The notes beneath the pieces are model-generated. The model was not told where the DNA came from and made no database searches. It saw only the letters and a program-made list of their open reading frames with translations. DNA of 64,000 nt, from the NCBI GenBank assembly GCA_950295325.1, contig OX485809.1, positions 24,442,144-24,506,143 on the forward strand, given 5' to 3'. Source of the stretch: Polytrichum commune (lineage: Eukaryota; Streptophyta; Polytrichopsida; Polytrichales; Polytrichaceae). This document shows, piece after piece, positions 11,088 to 22,329 of the stretch; position 1 is the first letter of the stretch, and each line of letters begins with the position of its first letter. The position numbers were made by a program, and so were the translations under genes.

Positions 11088-11497
11088 GGGCTAGTTTAGA
11101 CTACGGTGAAGAAGTGGACCAGTCAAGCATTTTAAGGCGAATGGAGCAATATGATTGGCTACGAAATGGGGTCTACACCAACTGGGGTTTACACTATGAC
11201 CAAGATTTCTCAATGGAGAACTTCAAGCATGGATGAAAAAATGACATGGTTGTCAACATGACTATTAATTGCTGCTAAGGGAGTTCTCCACAGGTCAAGT
11301 TTCTTGGCCAATCTCGAACCGTCAAACAAGAAACTTGACCTCCAAAGAACTCCAACTTGAGGTTTGTTTTTGTCAATTAAAAATAAAAATAGGTCATCTT
11401 GTCTGCCATACCAACCCAAGGTGTTTTTAGTGGGCATAAATTCTTGGGTGGAAAATCTTAACAGGTCGGTGCACTTCACCGTAGTCTAAACCAACCC
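11088..11497. mobile_element. Tourist/Harbinger-like MITE, 410 bp
   Basis: The termini are inverted repeats: left GGGCTAGTTTAGACTACGG, right complement GGGTTGGTTTAGACTACGG. They are flanked by TAA on both sides (11085-11087 and 11498-11500). A 3-bp TAA duplication and GGG-starting TIRs are typical of PIF/Harbinger-derived Tourist elements. There is no transposase frame. The ends resemble those of the larger element at 29677-31611. Confidence 0.75.
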
Positions 11498-11647
11498 TAA
11501 GAGAATTGCAACAATATAAGAAATTCTCACCACTTTATAAATATTGTCAAGTCTACATTCACATCTACAATTAGGTTGCCCCACGTCAATTTCCTGGCAA
11601 TCCACACTATTTTTGGATATGTTGTACCACAATAACAACATGCATGA

Positions 11648-11677
<30 letters not shown>
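11648..11677. repeat. (ATT)n microsatellite
   Basis: About ten tandem ATT/TTA units. Confidence 0.9.
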
Positions 11678-11678
<1 letters not shown>

Positions 11679-12429
11679 GGCTGTCATACAAATTGGGAAA
11701 CAAAGTTATAAGTTTTTGTGATCCGCTTTTTAAACCCAAGGTAATTTGCATGGATAAAGAGGCAACCTAGTGCAAAGGCAATTCCACATGTCAATAAAGG
11801 CATCTTAGGGCTAAGTGACACGTGTGACCAAGGAACATGAATAAGAATGAATTGTGAATTGTCATGGTCATGGTTGGCGGTTCAAATGAATCACCACTAT
11901 AAATCATTTTTTTTCTTTCCCTAAAGACCTTTAGTCATGTGATATAGTGTGAAGAGGATTTAAACAAAATTGTACTTTTTAATTTTAAAAAGTAAGAAAA
12001 AGTAATGTTCTTAAAATAGAAATGTATACAAAATAGAAAAATCACCTTCATTTTTAGTTGAAGCAATTTATTTGGATTCTTTTCCCGCAAATTATGGGTG
12101 ATCTCCAAACATCATTTAAGGTGCTTTATTAAGTGCTGACAATATTTTGAAGGATTTAAGCCTCTTCACATGTTGTTGGTTTTTTTGTTTTTTTGGGGGG
12201 GTCATGGATACATAAATTTGGTGTTTTAATGATATAATCACCTATTTGCACTATGATTTTCTCCCATACTTTGGGCTAGCACTAGTTGCAGCTAGAAACC
12301 TTGCGTTTTTTCATACCAAAATCCTTTTTATTTGACATATTGGTGTTTCCACCGAGAGACGCTTTGGGGCAACTAGTTTTGGGTAGGGCATTATAGGGCA
12401 TTTTGAAGGGGTTATTATAGGGAAACGAC

Positions 12430-12708
12430 ATGGAAATCTTTTTGGGAGCATTGGTTATGTTTATGGAGCAACATAGGGGAAATTTTGGTGGTCGTGAGGC
12501 TACTAAAGCTCTGAAGGATGTTGTTGATCAAATTAGTAAATTTGATGGGAAAAATATTACAAATTTGTTGAAGGTATATGTTTGTGAAATGGAGGTGCAT
12601 CAAGTACAAGAAGATCGTATGATACAAGTTTTTGATTTGGTCGTGGTTCCCATCTCTACCTTCAACACTCATATGCCTCATCAAGTTCTCAAGGGTTCCT
12701 TCATCTAA
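12430..12708 (+). CDS. gag-like ORF, left arm of the palindrome
   Basis: This 92-residue frame contains FMEQHRGNFGGREATKAL, FDGKNITNLLKVYVCEME and a VQEDRMIQVFDLVVVP-type end. The pattern of a short charged helix, then FDGKN-x-xxFL-x-Y-xxEM, then a Phe-Asp-Leu-Val-Val-Pro block resembles the N-terminal gag-like domain of Ty3/gypsy retroelements reported from non-seed plants. I assign it by resemblance only. No protease, RT or integrase follows, and the domain is truncated at the palindrome centre. Confidence 0.45.
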   Translation: MEIFLGALVMFMEQHRGNFGGREATKALKDVVDQISKFDGKNITNLLKVYVCEMEVHQVQEDRMIQVFDLVVVPISTFNTHMPHQVLKGSFI

Positions 12709-13066
12709 GGTCTTACCCTTCTAAGAAGTTGACAGACTTGAGGGTGACAAAATAATTGCATGAGCCTTCACACATCAATTTTTGACGTTGGTTTCATCCC
12801 CCCCCCCCCCCTCCTTCTAATCCTTTAGTTTTCACACGTTGTTGCTTGGCCACAAGAATCATTGTCATGTAGTGCGTTATCAGTTGCATGCAAAACATCC
12901 GTCTAGCAGAGAGGCATGTAGTTGATAATGCACTACATGATAGTGATTCTTGTGGCCAAACAACAACGTGTGAAAACTAGAGGATCGGAGAAAAAATGAA
13001 ACCAACATCAAAAATTGATGTGAAGGCTCTTGCAGCAACATTGTCACCCTCAAGTCCGTCAACCTC

Positions 13067-13363
13067 TTAAAAGGGTAAGACCTTAGATGAAGGACCCCTT
13101 GAGAAGTTGATGAGGTGTATGAGAGAGTTGAAGGTAGAGATGGGAACCACAACCAAATCAAAAGTCTGCATCATACAATCTTCTTGTACTTGATGCACCT
13201 TCATTTCACAAAGACATACCCTCAAAAAATTTGTAATGTTTTTTCCATCAAATCTACCAATTTGATCAACAACACCCTTCAGAGCTTTAGTAGCCTTGTG
13301 ACCACCAAAATTTCCCCTATGTTGCTCCATAAACATAATTAGTGCTCCCAAAATATTTTCCAT
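13067..13363 (-). CDS. gag-like ORF, right arm of the palindrome
   Basis: This 98-residue inverted homologue of the left-arm ORF contains FMEQHRGNFGGHKATKAL, FDGKNITNFLRVCLCEMK and DLVVVPISTF. Most differences from the left copy are conservative (I/V, K/R). Both frames have stayed open while the flanking DNA diverged, which hints at constraint before or after the inverted duplication. It could also be chance over such a short span. Confidence 0.45.
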   Translation of the reverse strand: MENILGALIMFMEQHRGNFGGHKATKALKGVVDQIGRFDGKNITNFLRVCLCEMKVHQVQEDCMMQTFDLVVVPISTFNSLIHLINFSRGPSSKVLPF

Positions 13364-13667
13364 GATTTTTTCTCTCCCTCTAATAGCCCCTTTAAAATCT
13401 CCTATAAAGCCTTAGCCAAAACTAGTTGTCCTAGAGCGTCTCTCAGTGAAAACACCAATATGTCAAATAAAAAAGATTTTGATATGGGAAATGGTTACTA
13501 GCTGTAATTAGTGCCAGCCCAAAGTATGGAAAAAAATCATAGTGCTAATAAGTAGTTATACCATTAAGACACCAAATTCATATGTCCATTACCAAAACAA
13601 AAAAAACAACCCGTGTAGTGGCTTAAATCCTTAAAAATACTATCAACACCTAATTGAGCGTCACAAG

Positions 13668-14777
13668 TGCATAACTACTCCAAATGATATAGACTATAGT
13701 TTTTTAGAAAGCCAACACAAAGTGAACAAACCAATAAATTGCCATATTTCCACAAGCATTTAGAGCACTTGCTTTTGGATTCCGACGGCAATAAATTGTA
13801 TAAGAGACACAACTTCTTCACAACAACTTCAAATAAAGTGATCTATACATCATTGGAATCTCAAAAACAAAAACAAAATGCACTCAGAGAGTTTTATTAA
13901 AATTCGAACTACAGAGAATAAGTGGTTCATCTTCAAAGATACGGAACAAAACTAAAAAACTCTAAAAAACATGGGAGAAATTATGCCCTTGGGAGAAGAC
14001 CCACCCCCCCCCCCCCCCCATTTTATCTAGGAAAGGGAACACATGGGCCCATGCTTAGCCTAATGGCCCCCCTTAAACAACTAGGTGATCCACATCACTC
14101 CCCCTTATCTCCATGCTTATCTTTATCCACTCATACATTCTCATCATAAAACCACAAAGGTCAAGAAAGGTGAAACAACCTTCACATTTCTTTTCAACAA
14201 CTACTAAATTGAAATCAAATCAAAATTTATTTATTCCCATAAGATTAGATCTTCAAAGTCAACAAAGTAGACAAGAAAACCTCATAGAAGTCATAATTTT
14301 AATCACGACCTCCTCCTAACTTTCTTTATTACTTTCATTTCTACGAAAGTTAATGAAAACAAATCAAAATATTAATATCATATGTTTTTTACATTGTGTA
14401 AGAATTTGCCTCACGACAACGGTGGTCATGGTCCGTGGTCATTACTGTGAACAAGCCTTAGCCCTACACAAAAAAAACATTGTGCAATGAACTTTGAAGG
14501 TGTTAAGTTATTATGGAATGAATTTGTGTCTCACTAGATTGATTTGGGATTGGGAAGTTAATTATAATCTCAAGGTACCTAAGAGAACATAACCTTCAAT
14601 CTACATATTGTAGGTCATTTTAAGTGAACAAATGAGAGGTAGATATATATGCAATACTTCCCTCTCGTTTATTGTGTGCATACAATCCAATTTCATTGTG
14701 ACAAGTATTTTTATATGTTTATTATTAACTACAATGTTACCAAATACCATTTGAACATAGGTGCCCGATTGAGCATA
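13668..14777. other. gene-less stretch
   Basis: It contains a C-homopolymer near 14007-14019 and AT-rich sequence with short open frames that look random. No repeat or gene is recognised. Confidence 0.45.
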
Positions 14778-16062
14778 CAATCTAACCTTTATATTACAAC
14801 ACTTGATTATACAACACCTCAACAATATGATGAATTTTTTGTTGACCAAAAATTATAGCGTTAATTTACCTCCACACTATAACTACGACACTCATAATAT
14901 GACATTTTGTAGGCATGGAAATTCATATACCATAGGTAATTAATGTACATAAGAGGTGGGATCCACATGTATTTCAAAGTTCATATGCGATTAGTGCTCT
15001 GGAACATGTAAGGGAACCTTAAGGAACAAAATCTGTAACCTCTCTTACATATTGGGTGTTCTATGATTATGGTCATTGTGCTCTTGCATTGTACTCTTGC
15101 ACGTTGGAACATTTAAAGAGAAAGAGAACAAACTTGATTGGAGAGAAGAAAACCGAGTTGGACACAACAACAATTTGTCAATGAGTTCAACCAAGAGCAC
15201 GTGGGAAAGGATTTGTGGAGAGACTCAATTCTTCAATTTTTGTGAAGATTATGCAATCAAGTGATGATCTGAAAGAAGTTAGAGGACCAAAGAAACCATG
15301 TACCCATAGCTAGAGTCATCCCTTTTGTCATGGTTAAAGCTTGGTGCATGTTTCTCCCACACACTTTTTGATTCAAAAATTGTAACGTGTATTCTAGCAA
15401 TCGCTTGTTTCAGCCTTCACTCACTCACAAATTAGTTTGGATTATGTTGGATTGTTCTCTTTTGGTCAATATTTCAATCAAATGTTTTTTCATCTCCAGA
15501 TTCACAACATAGGTTGTTGTTTGAGTGACGGGATGCTAACAACAAAAATCAATTGATTTTGATTTAAATAAAGAGTTGATGCAGAGAATGACATGGATGA
15601 CCAACCGACACCAAGAGTCAAACTTCCTCACACTCGTGAGTATGTCCGAATGTGAACAAATTTTGCAATGGAGAATTCTTCAGAGTTTTCAATTGGATAT
15701 GTGATGAACATGCATCTTTTATGGATAAATTGAACAAGATGTTTACTATGCATATCAACAAAGACATAATCAAAAGACAATAGATTCTTACATACATAGT
15801 GTGTGATATGATGAAGACATCATCATGGGAATAATTTTGTTGTTTTTGTTTTTTCTTTAAATTTCCATGTTATGTGACATTGTGAGCATATTCCTTTAAT
15901 AGAATTTTATATGTTTATGTTTATATTTTATATTTTACACTAAAATAAGCCATTTTCTTGAAAATCTCAATAGTATGGCATTTGAGACCAAAACGTCATT
16001 TTCCTAAGAATACGACACTTTGTTGCGTGACCAAAATGTGTCTTAATGAAGAGAGAGAACAA
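14778..16062 (+). mobile_element. pogo/Tigger-like derivative, copy 4, 1285 bp
   Basis: The left end CAATCTAACCTTTATATTAC and the right end AATGAAGAGAGAGAACAA match the ends of copy 1 and are flanked by TA. The subterminal GACCAAAA and GACACT motifs are shared with the other copies. The interior differs from copy 1 and has only short frames, so it is a non-autonomous or heavily decayed member. Confidence 0.65.
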
Positions 16063-17004
16063 TAGTGACAACATAAGGTGCATGCACACCTTAAGTGTGC
16101 GATGTGAATCACCATACCATCCATAGCGGGACCCAAGTTTATTTACTTTTTGACCCAATAACATTAATCTTAATTATATGAGGCAATTCTCAAGCCGATT
16201 TAACAACGAAATGTCTCTTTGTGGAGTTGGAAGTGCATGTAATAAAATCAAATGTCTTCAGTGTTATTTCGACTTAGACCATAATTGGGTTTTCGTTCAA
16301 TTGTGATATGGTCCTGGTGTGAACCGCTCCTCACAAATTAACACCTAAAAATTGAGGTGGGTGTTTTTGTATGAGTAGTTACCTCCTCTGCATGACCATA
16401 CCATCGTACACATGATTTTGGATAGGATAATGACTAAGAATTTGTGTGAACAACTTGACTCTACAAGTATGTCTCCGCATGATCAAATTTACCATACAAG
16501 GTACATATTTTCTTCAATAAGATGGTGAATTGGACTACAATGTTTGTGACGCTCTAGGGTCGATTTCGCTTTGGCCTTTGGCATCAACATGATCAGGTTG
16601 CAATCATGTACTTACTAAAATTGGATGGTAGAGGTCCAATCTAGGCACCAAACTCACAATCTTGATCATCCAACAAAATATTGCATTTTCTCACTTTAAA
16701 ACTTGTTCTTCTATCAAGATTTCTCTGCATACATACACGTTACCATAGGCGACAAGCATGTTTGACATAATTCATGTAAAATTTGAGCAAAATGTCAAAT
16801 GTCAAATTTTTAATAAGTTGGAACCTCCACAAAATCCCAAAAACACCACTTAAAACACATAGCATCTCAAACACCAAAGTGTTGAATGTGCTCATCACAT
16901 GGGGATAATAGTCATCGACTACATCAAGTTACAAAGTTATTGAAGTTGAATTACTCTGGTTTGATCCAACACTGTGATACATGTAAGGTGTTTTGTTCAT
17001 CTTT
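16063..17004. other. gene-less stretch
   Basis: AT-rich sequence without a recognisable gene or repeat boundary. Confidence 0.45.
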
Positions 17005-18130
17005 TGTTAAGTAAAGTATGTGGGTGTTATTAGGTTACTTTCTTTAATCGGACATCTATATTTGATTGGTGTGTGTTTGGGTGAGGACCAAAGAACAGAC
17101 ACCGTAAAATGCACAAGTTCAAAAGAGATTGGACCACATCTCCAAATTTCATAAAATTATTGTTCTCCCTCTTTAGTATGACACGTTTGGGAAACACAGA
17201 AAAGTCATATTATCGAGGTGTCGTCTTCTCATTAATATGACAACTGGCATAAAGTTGTCATATTATTGAGGGAATACGAAAACATAAGTAACATGAGCTT
17301 CAAATACATTTACAACGAGTTTAAGCAATATAGATGCTATGAAATAATAACTTACAACTCCAAACAAATACAAATGTTCTCAAGAACTCTTAAATTAGGA
17401 GTCCAAAGACCTTTGGTGTTGCCTACCCAAGTTAGCAACTATCATCTTATCTTAATTTCCTACTAACTTTTGAAAACTAATAATTTCATTAACACCAAAA
17501 TATAATGACTCCTCTGATAAGAAACTAGACAACAATGATGCATGACGTTTAGCAACATACTAGGCATGAGCCCGCTCTAACCCTAACCATGTCCAATTTG
17601 CACTAGTAACCCTAATCATCATTAAGTTCCCAATGGTAAATGAAGTTCCCAAGTAGTTCCCAAGTGAAAATGGATGTATTAATTTTAGATGTACATAACA
17701 TAGATGAAAGGACTTTTAGCTGTCACTACCTCTTTAATATGACAAAACGGAGATTCTGAATGTCGCATTATCGAGTGTCGTAGTTGTATAAAAGAGTGTG
17801 TTTTGAACTAAAAAGTTTGGTCACGCAATAATGTGTCGTAATATCGAGGGTGTAGTATAAACGAGTGTCGAATTAACGAGGTTAAATTGTACTCCACACT
17901 CAGTAGTGAGCACAATTGGGAGGGCCTATACATGCAACAATGGAACCAACAAACATGCATTTATGACACTCATAACTAAACCAAAAGCAAGTTTGCTTCT
18001 TAGTCCAATTTTTGTTGATACTTCATTCTAGATTTGCTAAATGCAACACAAACTTCGTTGTATAAATCTAATCGACAAAAGTCGGAGAGCATGGAAAAAC
18101 GACCCGAATAACACCCACATACCTTAGTAT
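17005..18130. mobile_element. TIR element family X, copy A, interrupted by a Tigger derivative
   Basis: The inverted ends read GTATGTGGGTGTTATTAGG on the left and the complement GTATGTGGGTGTTATTCGG on the right. The body matches 57855-58262 (family X, copy B) on both sides of 17160-17889. Copy A is therefore a family X element into which Tigger copy 2 jumped; copy B shows the uninterrupted site. No coding frame is present. Confidence 0.75.
17160..17889 (-). mobile_element. pogo/Tigger-like deletion derivative, copy 2, 730 bp
   Basis: Relative to copy 1 it is inverted. It keeps about 400 bp of the 3' end, including the C-terminal coding remnant and 3' TIR, and about 330 bp of the 5' end; the transposase core is gone. 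It is flanked by TA (17158-17159 and 17890-17891). The uninterrupted family X copy at 57855-58262 reads a single TA at the equivalent position, confirming the insertion point. Confidence 0.85.
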
Positions 18131-18377
18131 GCCAAACTAAGTTATAACTCCTAGGTGGGATTTGGTTGGGTCCCGAGCAATGTAGGAGTGCCAAGTGATA
18201 AAATTCCAAGACCATACAATTGTAAAAAACCGAAGCATGTGACCGGAGTGCACCGGGCTGCCAGTATATTATCCACAATCATATCCTTTCAAGTGCCATT
18301 ATTGCATTAAGTTTGACCATGTCTTAAGGGGGGGGGTCCACCTCATTTATAATTGTGGGCGCGATTTATCAAGGGCC

Positions 18378-19156
18378 ACTTCACACACAAGACTAAAGGC
18401 CTGTGACCATTGCATTATAAGATTTGTCATTGGTTGAAAAGGCGGAGACTGTCCAAGTTCACTTCACACTAGAAGGTGAAGGCATGAGAGTTCAAATAGA
18501 TTATCATGGATGGAAAGAGGCTACATGAATTTTTACATGGCATAGCATGTCAAAGTCAAGGGTCTTAGGGCCATTTCACACATGAGCCAAGAGCTGTGAC
18601 CATGAAATTGTGAGAGCCCAAAAGAAAGTGTCCAAAGGCCGTCCCAACACACCTCCATAATCATGTAGTGTGGTCACGGATCTTCAAGTGTCATGTGAAG
18701 CCATATGTGACCGGGCCCTCAACCAAATTCTATTTCAATGGATTTCTATTCATGCAGGTCCTCACACATGACGAAATAATATAAATCAACAATTGTGAGC
18801 ATTCATAGTGCCTTGGTCTCCCGGTTTTGTGTTAGGCCTGCCTCCAAAAGATGGTTTTATGAAAATTGTCCAAGTGATCATGAAATATGATCCATTTCAT
18901 GCCATGTAGAATTCCATGTAGACTTTACATCCATCTTGCATTCACATACTTTGTTTGTCCCTCAAGCATAGTGTGAAGTGAACTTGGACCGTCTCCGCCT
19001 TTTCCACCAATGAGAGTTCTTGAAGTGTAATGGCGACGGACTCTCAAATCTCGTGTGTGAAGTGGGCCTTAGACAATTGATATGGCCTTTGGATGAGAGT
19101 TAAGGGTCCTCACACTTACACAGTCAGGGCCGTTGGCTCATGTGTGCAGTGGCCCT
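18378..19156. repeat. overlapping foldback MITE-like inverted repeats
   Basis: Arms of about 115 bp at 18378-18490 and 18955-19070 are complementary (outer motif GGGCCACTTCACACAC; inner motif AAAAGGCGGAGAC). A second pair, 18566-18600 (CTTAGGGCCATTTCACACAT) and 19123-19156, is complementary too, but it interlocks with the first pair instead of nesting. All four ends share GGGCC-n-nTTCACAC-like sequence, as do ends near 29677, 31611 and 47920, so they belong to one broad MITE family. Confidence 0.65.
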
Positions 19157-20524
19157 AAGTTATTTGTCCTTAGGTGAGTGATCACAAAGATTGTAAGTAG
19201 ACTAAATAATCTTATAAGTGTGAGTGGAAATGTAGCATGGAAACAATTAACATGGGTCACACTAATTTTCTAATCAAGCTGGACTTAACATAAGTCCAAG
19301 ACCTTGAGCTTTCCCCTATGTCCTTGTGAAGACTTCCGACCAACACATTAATATTAGTTATTGGAAAAGTAGCACAAATCCAAACAACTGCCCACGTGAA
19401 TTTTCTAGGAAAACAATTGATGTAGCCCACACTAATTGTCTACTAGAAATTTAATGTGGTGCACATTAAATCTCATTATGAGAATTAGGGTGGGGTCTAG
19501 AAAATAATCGTGGTCCACAATAATAGAACTATTTTGTGTACTTGGAGTTTGAATTTCGAGCCAACTAATCAATAGAATTGCACACATGAATGAAGCAACT
19601 TGTCCATAGTGAGCCCATTGTCCAAGTCCCATCGCACATTTTTTCACAAGTTGACGAGGTGATTGCAATGTCTTGTTATACTTATCTCGCCACAAAGTTG
19701 TAGAAAAACGCACTTGCGAATTGACATTATTTTCAAGATGCCTATTCCTAAGCACTTCCTACAAAAATCCATAACATTACTCAACATTAGGTCGATGCAC
19801 ATTGGGGTCATGGATTTTGTGACTATTATGTTTCTTTTATGTTAGATCACCCTTACAAAATAAACAATATTCATGTTGAGCACCATTCCTTATGCTTCAC
19901 TGAATCAACCACTTGTCAACCCCCGAACTTGGCATGTATGTCTTGATGCGATTTATAACAAGATAGATGATGATCAAAGTTGGTATGGTTGTGCAGGGGT
20001 ATGGTTATGCATCAACTTCTTCGTTTCAAGAGCAAATTTCCTAACCATTTTGTGTTCACACTTGGACGTTACTTGTTCTTGTTATTTTTGGTCCACTTTA
20101 TGTAATGTGGATGTTAACTATAGTTTATATATATATAAGTGCTCCCTAAAATGCATTGAAAGAAATCTAGTTAACTATAGTTATTTCAGTAGTTCTTGAT
20201 TATTTATTTTTAAAATTTTGGGTGATAAATGAGTAGCTTCAATCATTGACCTGTATTTGAGAAGAAGGTGCACAAAATCCAAGAAAGGTTTGGTATAGTG
20301 AATAGCCATGAATTGGCATGAGCAAAGTGGACAACTACAATTATAGTTTTTCATAATAAAGGACAGAGCCTCATGGTTCTACCGTTTTCTTGTTTTTCTT
20401 GTTTTCATATTTCTAAGCTACAAGTTATTACGCTTAATGTGTCACTTTCATGGTATGGGTTCTCCCAATAGCCATATGAAAAGTTTACATTGGTCAAACA
20501 AGCACGATACACACATGGAACAAT
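19157..20524. other. gene-less stretch
   Basis: Open frames here (for example 19873-20199 +) have no recognisable domain and show no splice context. I see no repeat structure. Confidence 0.4.
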
Positions 20525-20620
20525 TCATATGTGTGTGCATGCATGTATGTATGTATGTATGTATATGTGTATATGCGTGTATAAGAGTATGTGTATATGC
20601 ATGTATAAGAGAATGTGTTT
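20525..20620. repeat. TGTA/TGTG-rich microsatellite
   Basis: Tandem ATGT and GTAT units with interruptions, including two copies of a TATATGCATGTATAAGAG-like block. Confidence 0.85.
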
Positions 20621-21009
20621 AGTTTGTATTCGTACATATGTTAGGGTGGAAAGCTTTGTGTTCAAAAGGAAAATACTCAAAAAAATCCGTTTATTAAGAA
20701 GAAACCCCAACCTCACTTGCACTTGTAAGAAGCAACACCAAACACGTGGGGTTAGAACTCTCGTCTAAGATGAGTTTTAAACTAAAGGCAATTGTTATGC
20801 ATGTCATGCACAACTAAGTAAAAGCTTCAAGTATAATAATATTTCAACACATTCTATTCGTACAATAAAGATCCTTCTACATTTACATCCAATGTGACAT
20901 GATTAATGATTTAATGCTTGTAGATGCAATAATGAAAGATTAACCATACTTTGTTGTACTTAGCATGTGAGCATACAATGGTTGAAGTCAAGAAACTCCA
21001 AAGAAAGAA

Positions 21010-21345
21010 TTGGGTCAGACAACCCAAGAAAGAACGGTGCACAAGGGCTAGGCAACCCATGAAGGAATTGTATACGGGAGTTAGACAACTCCCAGTGGAT
21101 GGATGGACCTAGACAACCCTTAGTGAATAGATGAATAAAGTTAGAATTAGATGGTTCCAACTATATGAATGGATGAACAAATATAGTAGGAATTAGACAA
21201 TACCAACTAGAAGAATGGATGTATGAATCTAGTTGGAATTTGACAATACCAACTAGAAGAATGGATGTATGAATCTAGTTGGAATTAGACAATTCCAACT
21301 AGAAGAATGGATGAATCGATAAAGTTGAAATTAGATTGTTCCAAC
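21010..21345. repeat. tandem array of nine small hairpins with conserved AGAC-type loop
   Basis: Nine units share a tetraloop core AGAC (or AGAT, TGAC, AGGC) starting at 21017, 21050, 21083, 21111, 21149, 21195, 21241, 21287 and 21333. The last five are exactly 46 bp apart. Arms flanking each loop are usually complementary although their sequence differs between units. Unit 3 has GGGAGTT with its complement (7 bp perfect), unit 8 CTAGTTGGAATT with its complement (12 bp perfect), and unit 1 TTGGGT with its complement. Unit 7 pairs 11 of 12 and units 5, 6 and 9 are partial. Unit 4 is weak and unit 2 has only four pairs. The spacer contains GAAGAATGGATG. No protein reading explains the pattern. 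Confidence 0.75.
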
Positions 21346-22329
21346 TAAAGGATTGTGATTAACCAAAAGATAAGAAAAGATCATATGGTGAAATGATCTA
21401 TGTATGTATATATATTTAATCTACATTTAGTAAGACTTGAGACTTCTAAAAGTATTTCTTAGATACTATGGATAAAGATGGATAAAACTAGGAGTGGCTT
21501 TGGGTATAAGAGAGAGCTTGGGGGAAGAGAGGGGATCATCTTTTGTCTCTCTCCTACGGTCCAAGTATTTTCTGAGTAAGTTATAAAGCTTTTGTATTTT
21601 ACAAAGTTGAAAGTTTCCAATACTAGTGTCTCATGTGTATTATTCTTATGTATACTATGTACGTTAATGCCTAAGAAATATCCCTTTCTTAAAATTACGT
21701 TAGTTTGTATGTGGCATGAAGAGTCCACCCCTTAGATATCATGTTTTTTTTCTAAAAAAAAATTAAAAGACTATTAGGAATTCAAAAGTAAAGGTAATTG
21801 TACAAATTTAGGGGACTTTAGTTTTAGAGGAAAAGTTGATGATAAAAATACTAGTTTCATCAATTTTAGGTTTTCATTTATTGTTGTGTGTTTCCTTAGC
21901 TACAATGATGCATGTTTAGGGTCAGATTATTACGAGTCACATCCTATGGATGAAAAAAAAGTCTGATGTCTTTCTCATTGAGAAGTGAAAGTGTATTGTG
22001 TATGTAGCAAAGGCCTATCTATTCATGATATATATATATATATATATTTGTATATTTAGTGGAGCCGTTTATCAAGTTAAATTGAAAAAACCTAGTATAA
22101 ATACACAAGTTCATTTTCTAGCCTACTGTTGATACATCTACATTTTTTAATGAATAAAATAATATAGACTCCTACAATTTTTACTCATGAAGTGATTAAG
22201 GGCCCATTCTTTCTAGAATTTTCAAACATGTTAATCCCATTCAAGTCAACTTCTACAAATATTGCCTACATGTAGACATGAGGACTCTATAATGAAAATA
22301 ATGAATAAAAAAGGGTGAGTTTGTTGAAT
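21346..22329. other. gene-less stretch
   Basis: Contains a (TA)n tract near 22030-22047 and otherwise unremarkable AT-rich DNA. Confidence 0.45.

Larger units (their letters stand above)
12122..13667. repeat. 1.5-kb palindrome: two inverted copies of a retroelement-like unit
   Basis: The left arm (about 12122-12890) and right arm (about 12915-13667) are diverged inverted copies of the same 0.75-kb sequence. They meet at a short spacer around 12890-12915. Each arm carries a homologous gag-like ORF reading away from the centre of its own copy. The outer edges lose similarity gradually, and no terminal direct repeats were found. Divergence between the arms argues against an assembly fold-back artefact. 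Confidence 0.8.

Noticed and set aside
12430..13363. Assembly fold-back artefact
   Set aside because: The arms differ at many positions and by indels, which a chimeric fold-back of one molecule would not show.
19873..20199. 108-codon open frame on the + strand
   Set aside because: No recognisable motif, no splice or promoter context, and composition like chance AT-rich sequence.
20437..20768. Open frames reading CVHACMYVCMYM-like protein
   Set aside because: Translation of a TGTA microsatellite, not a gene.
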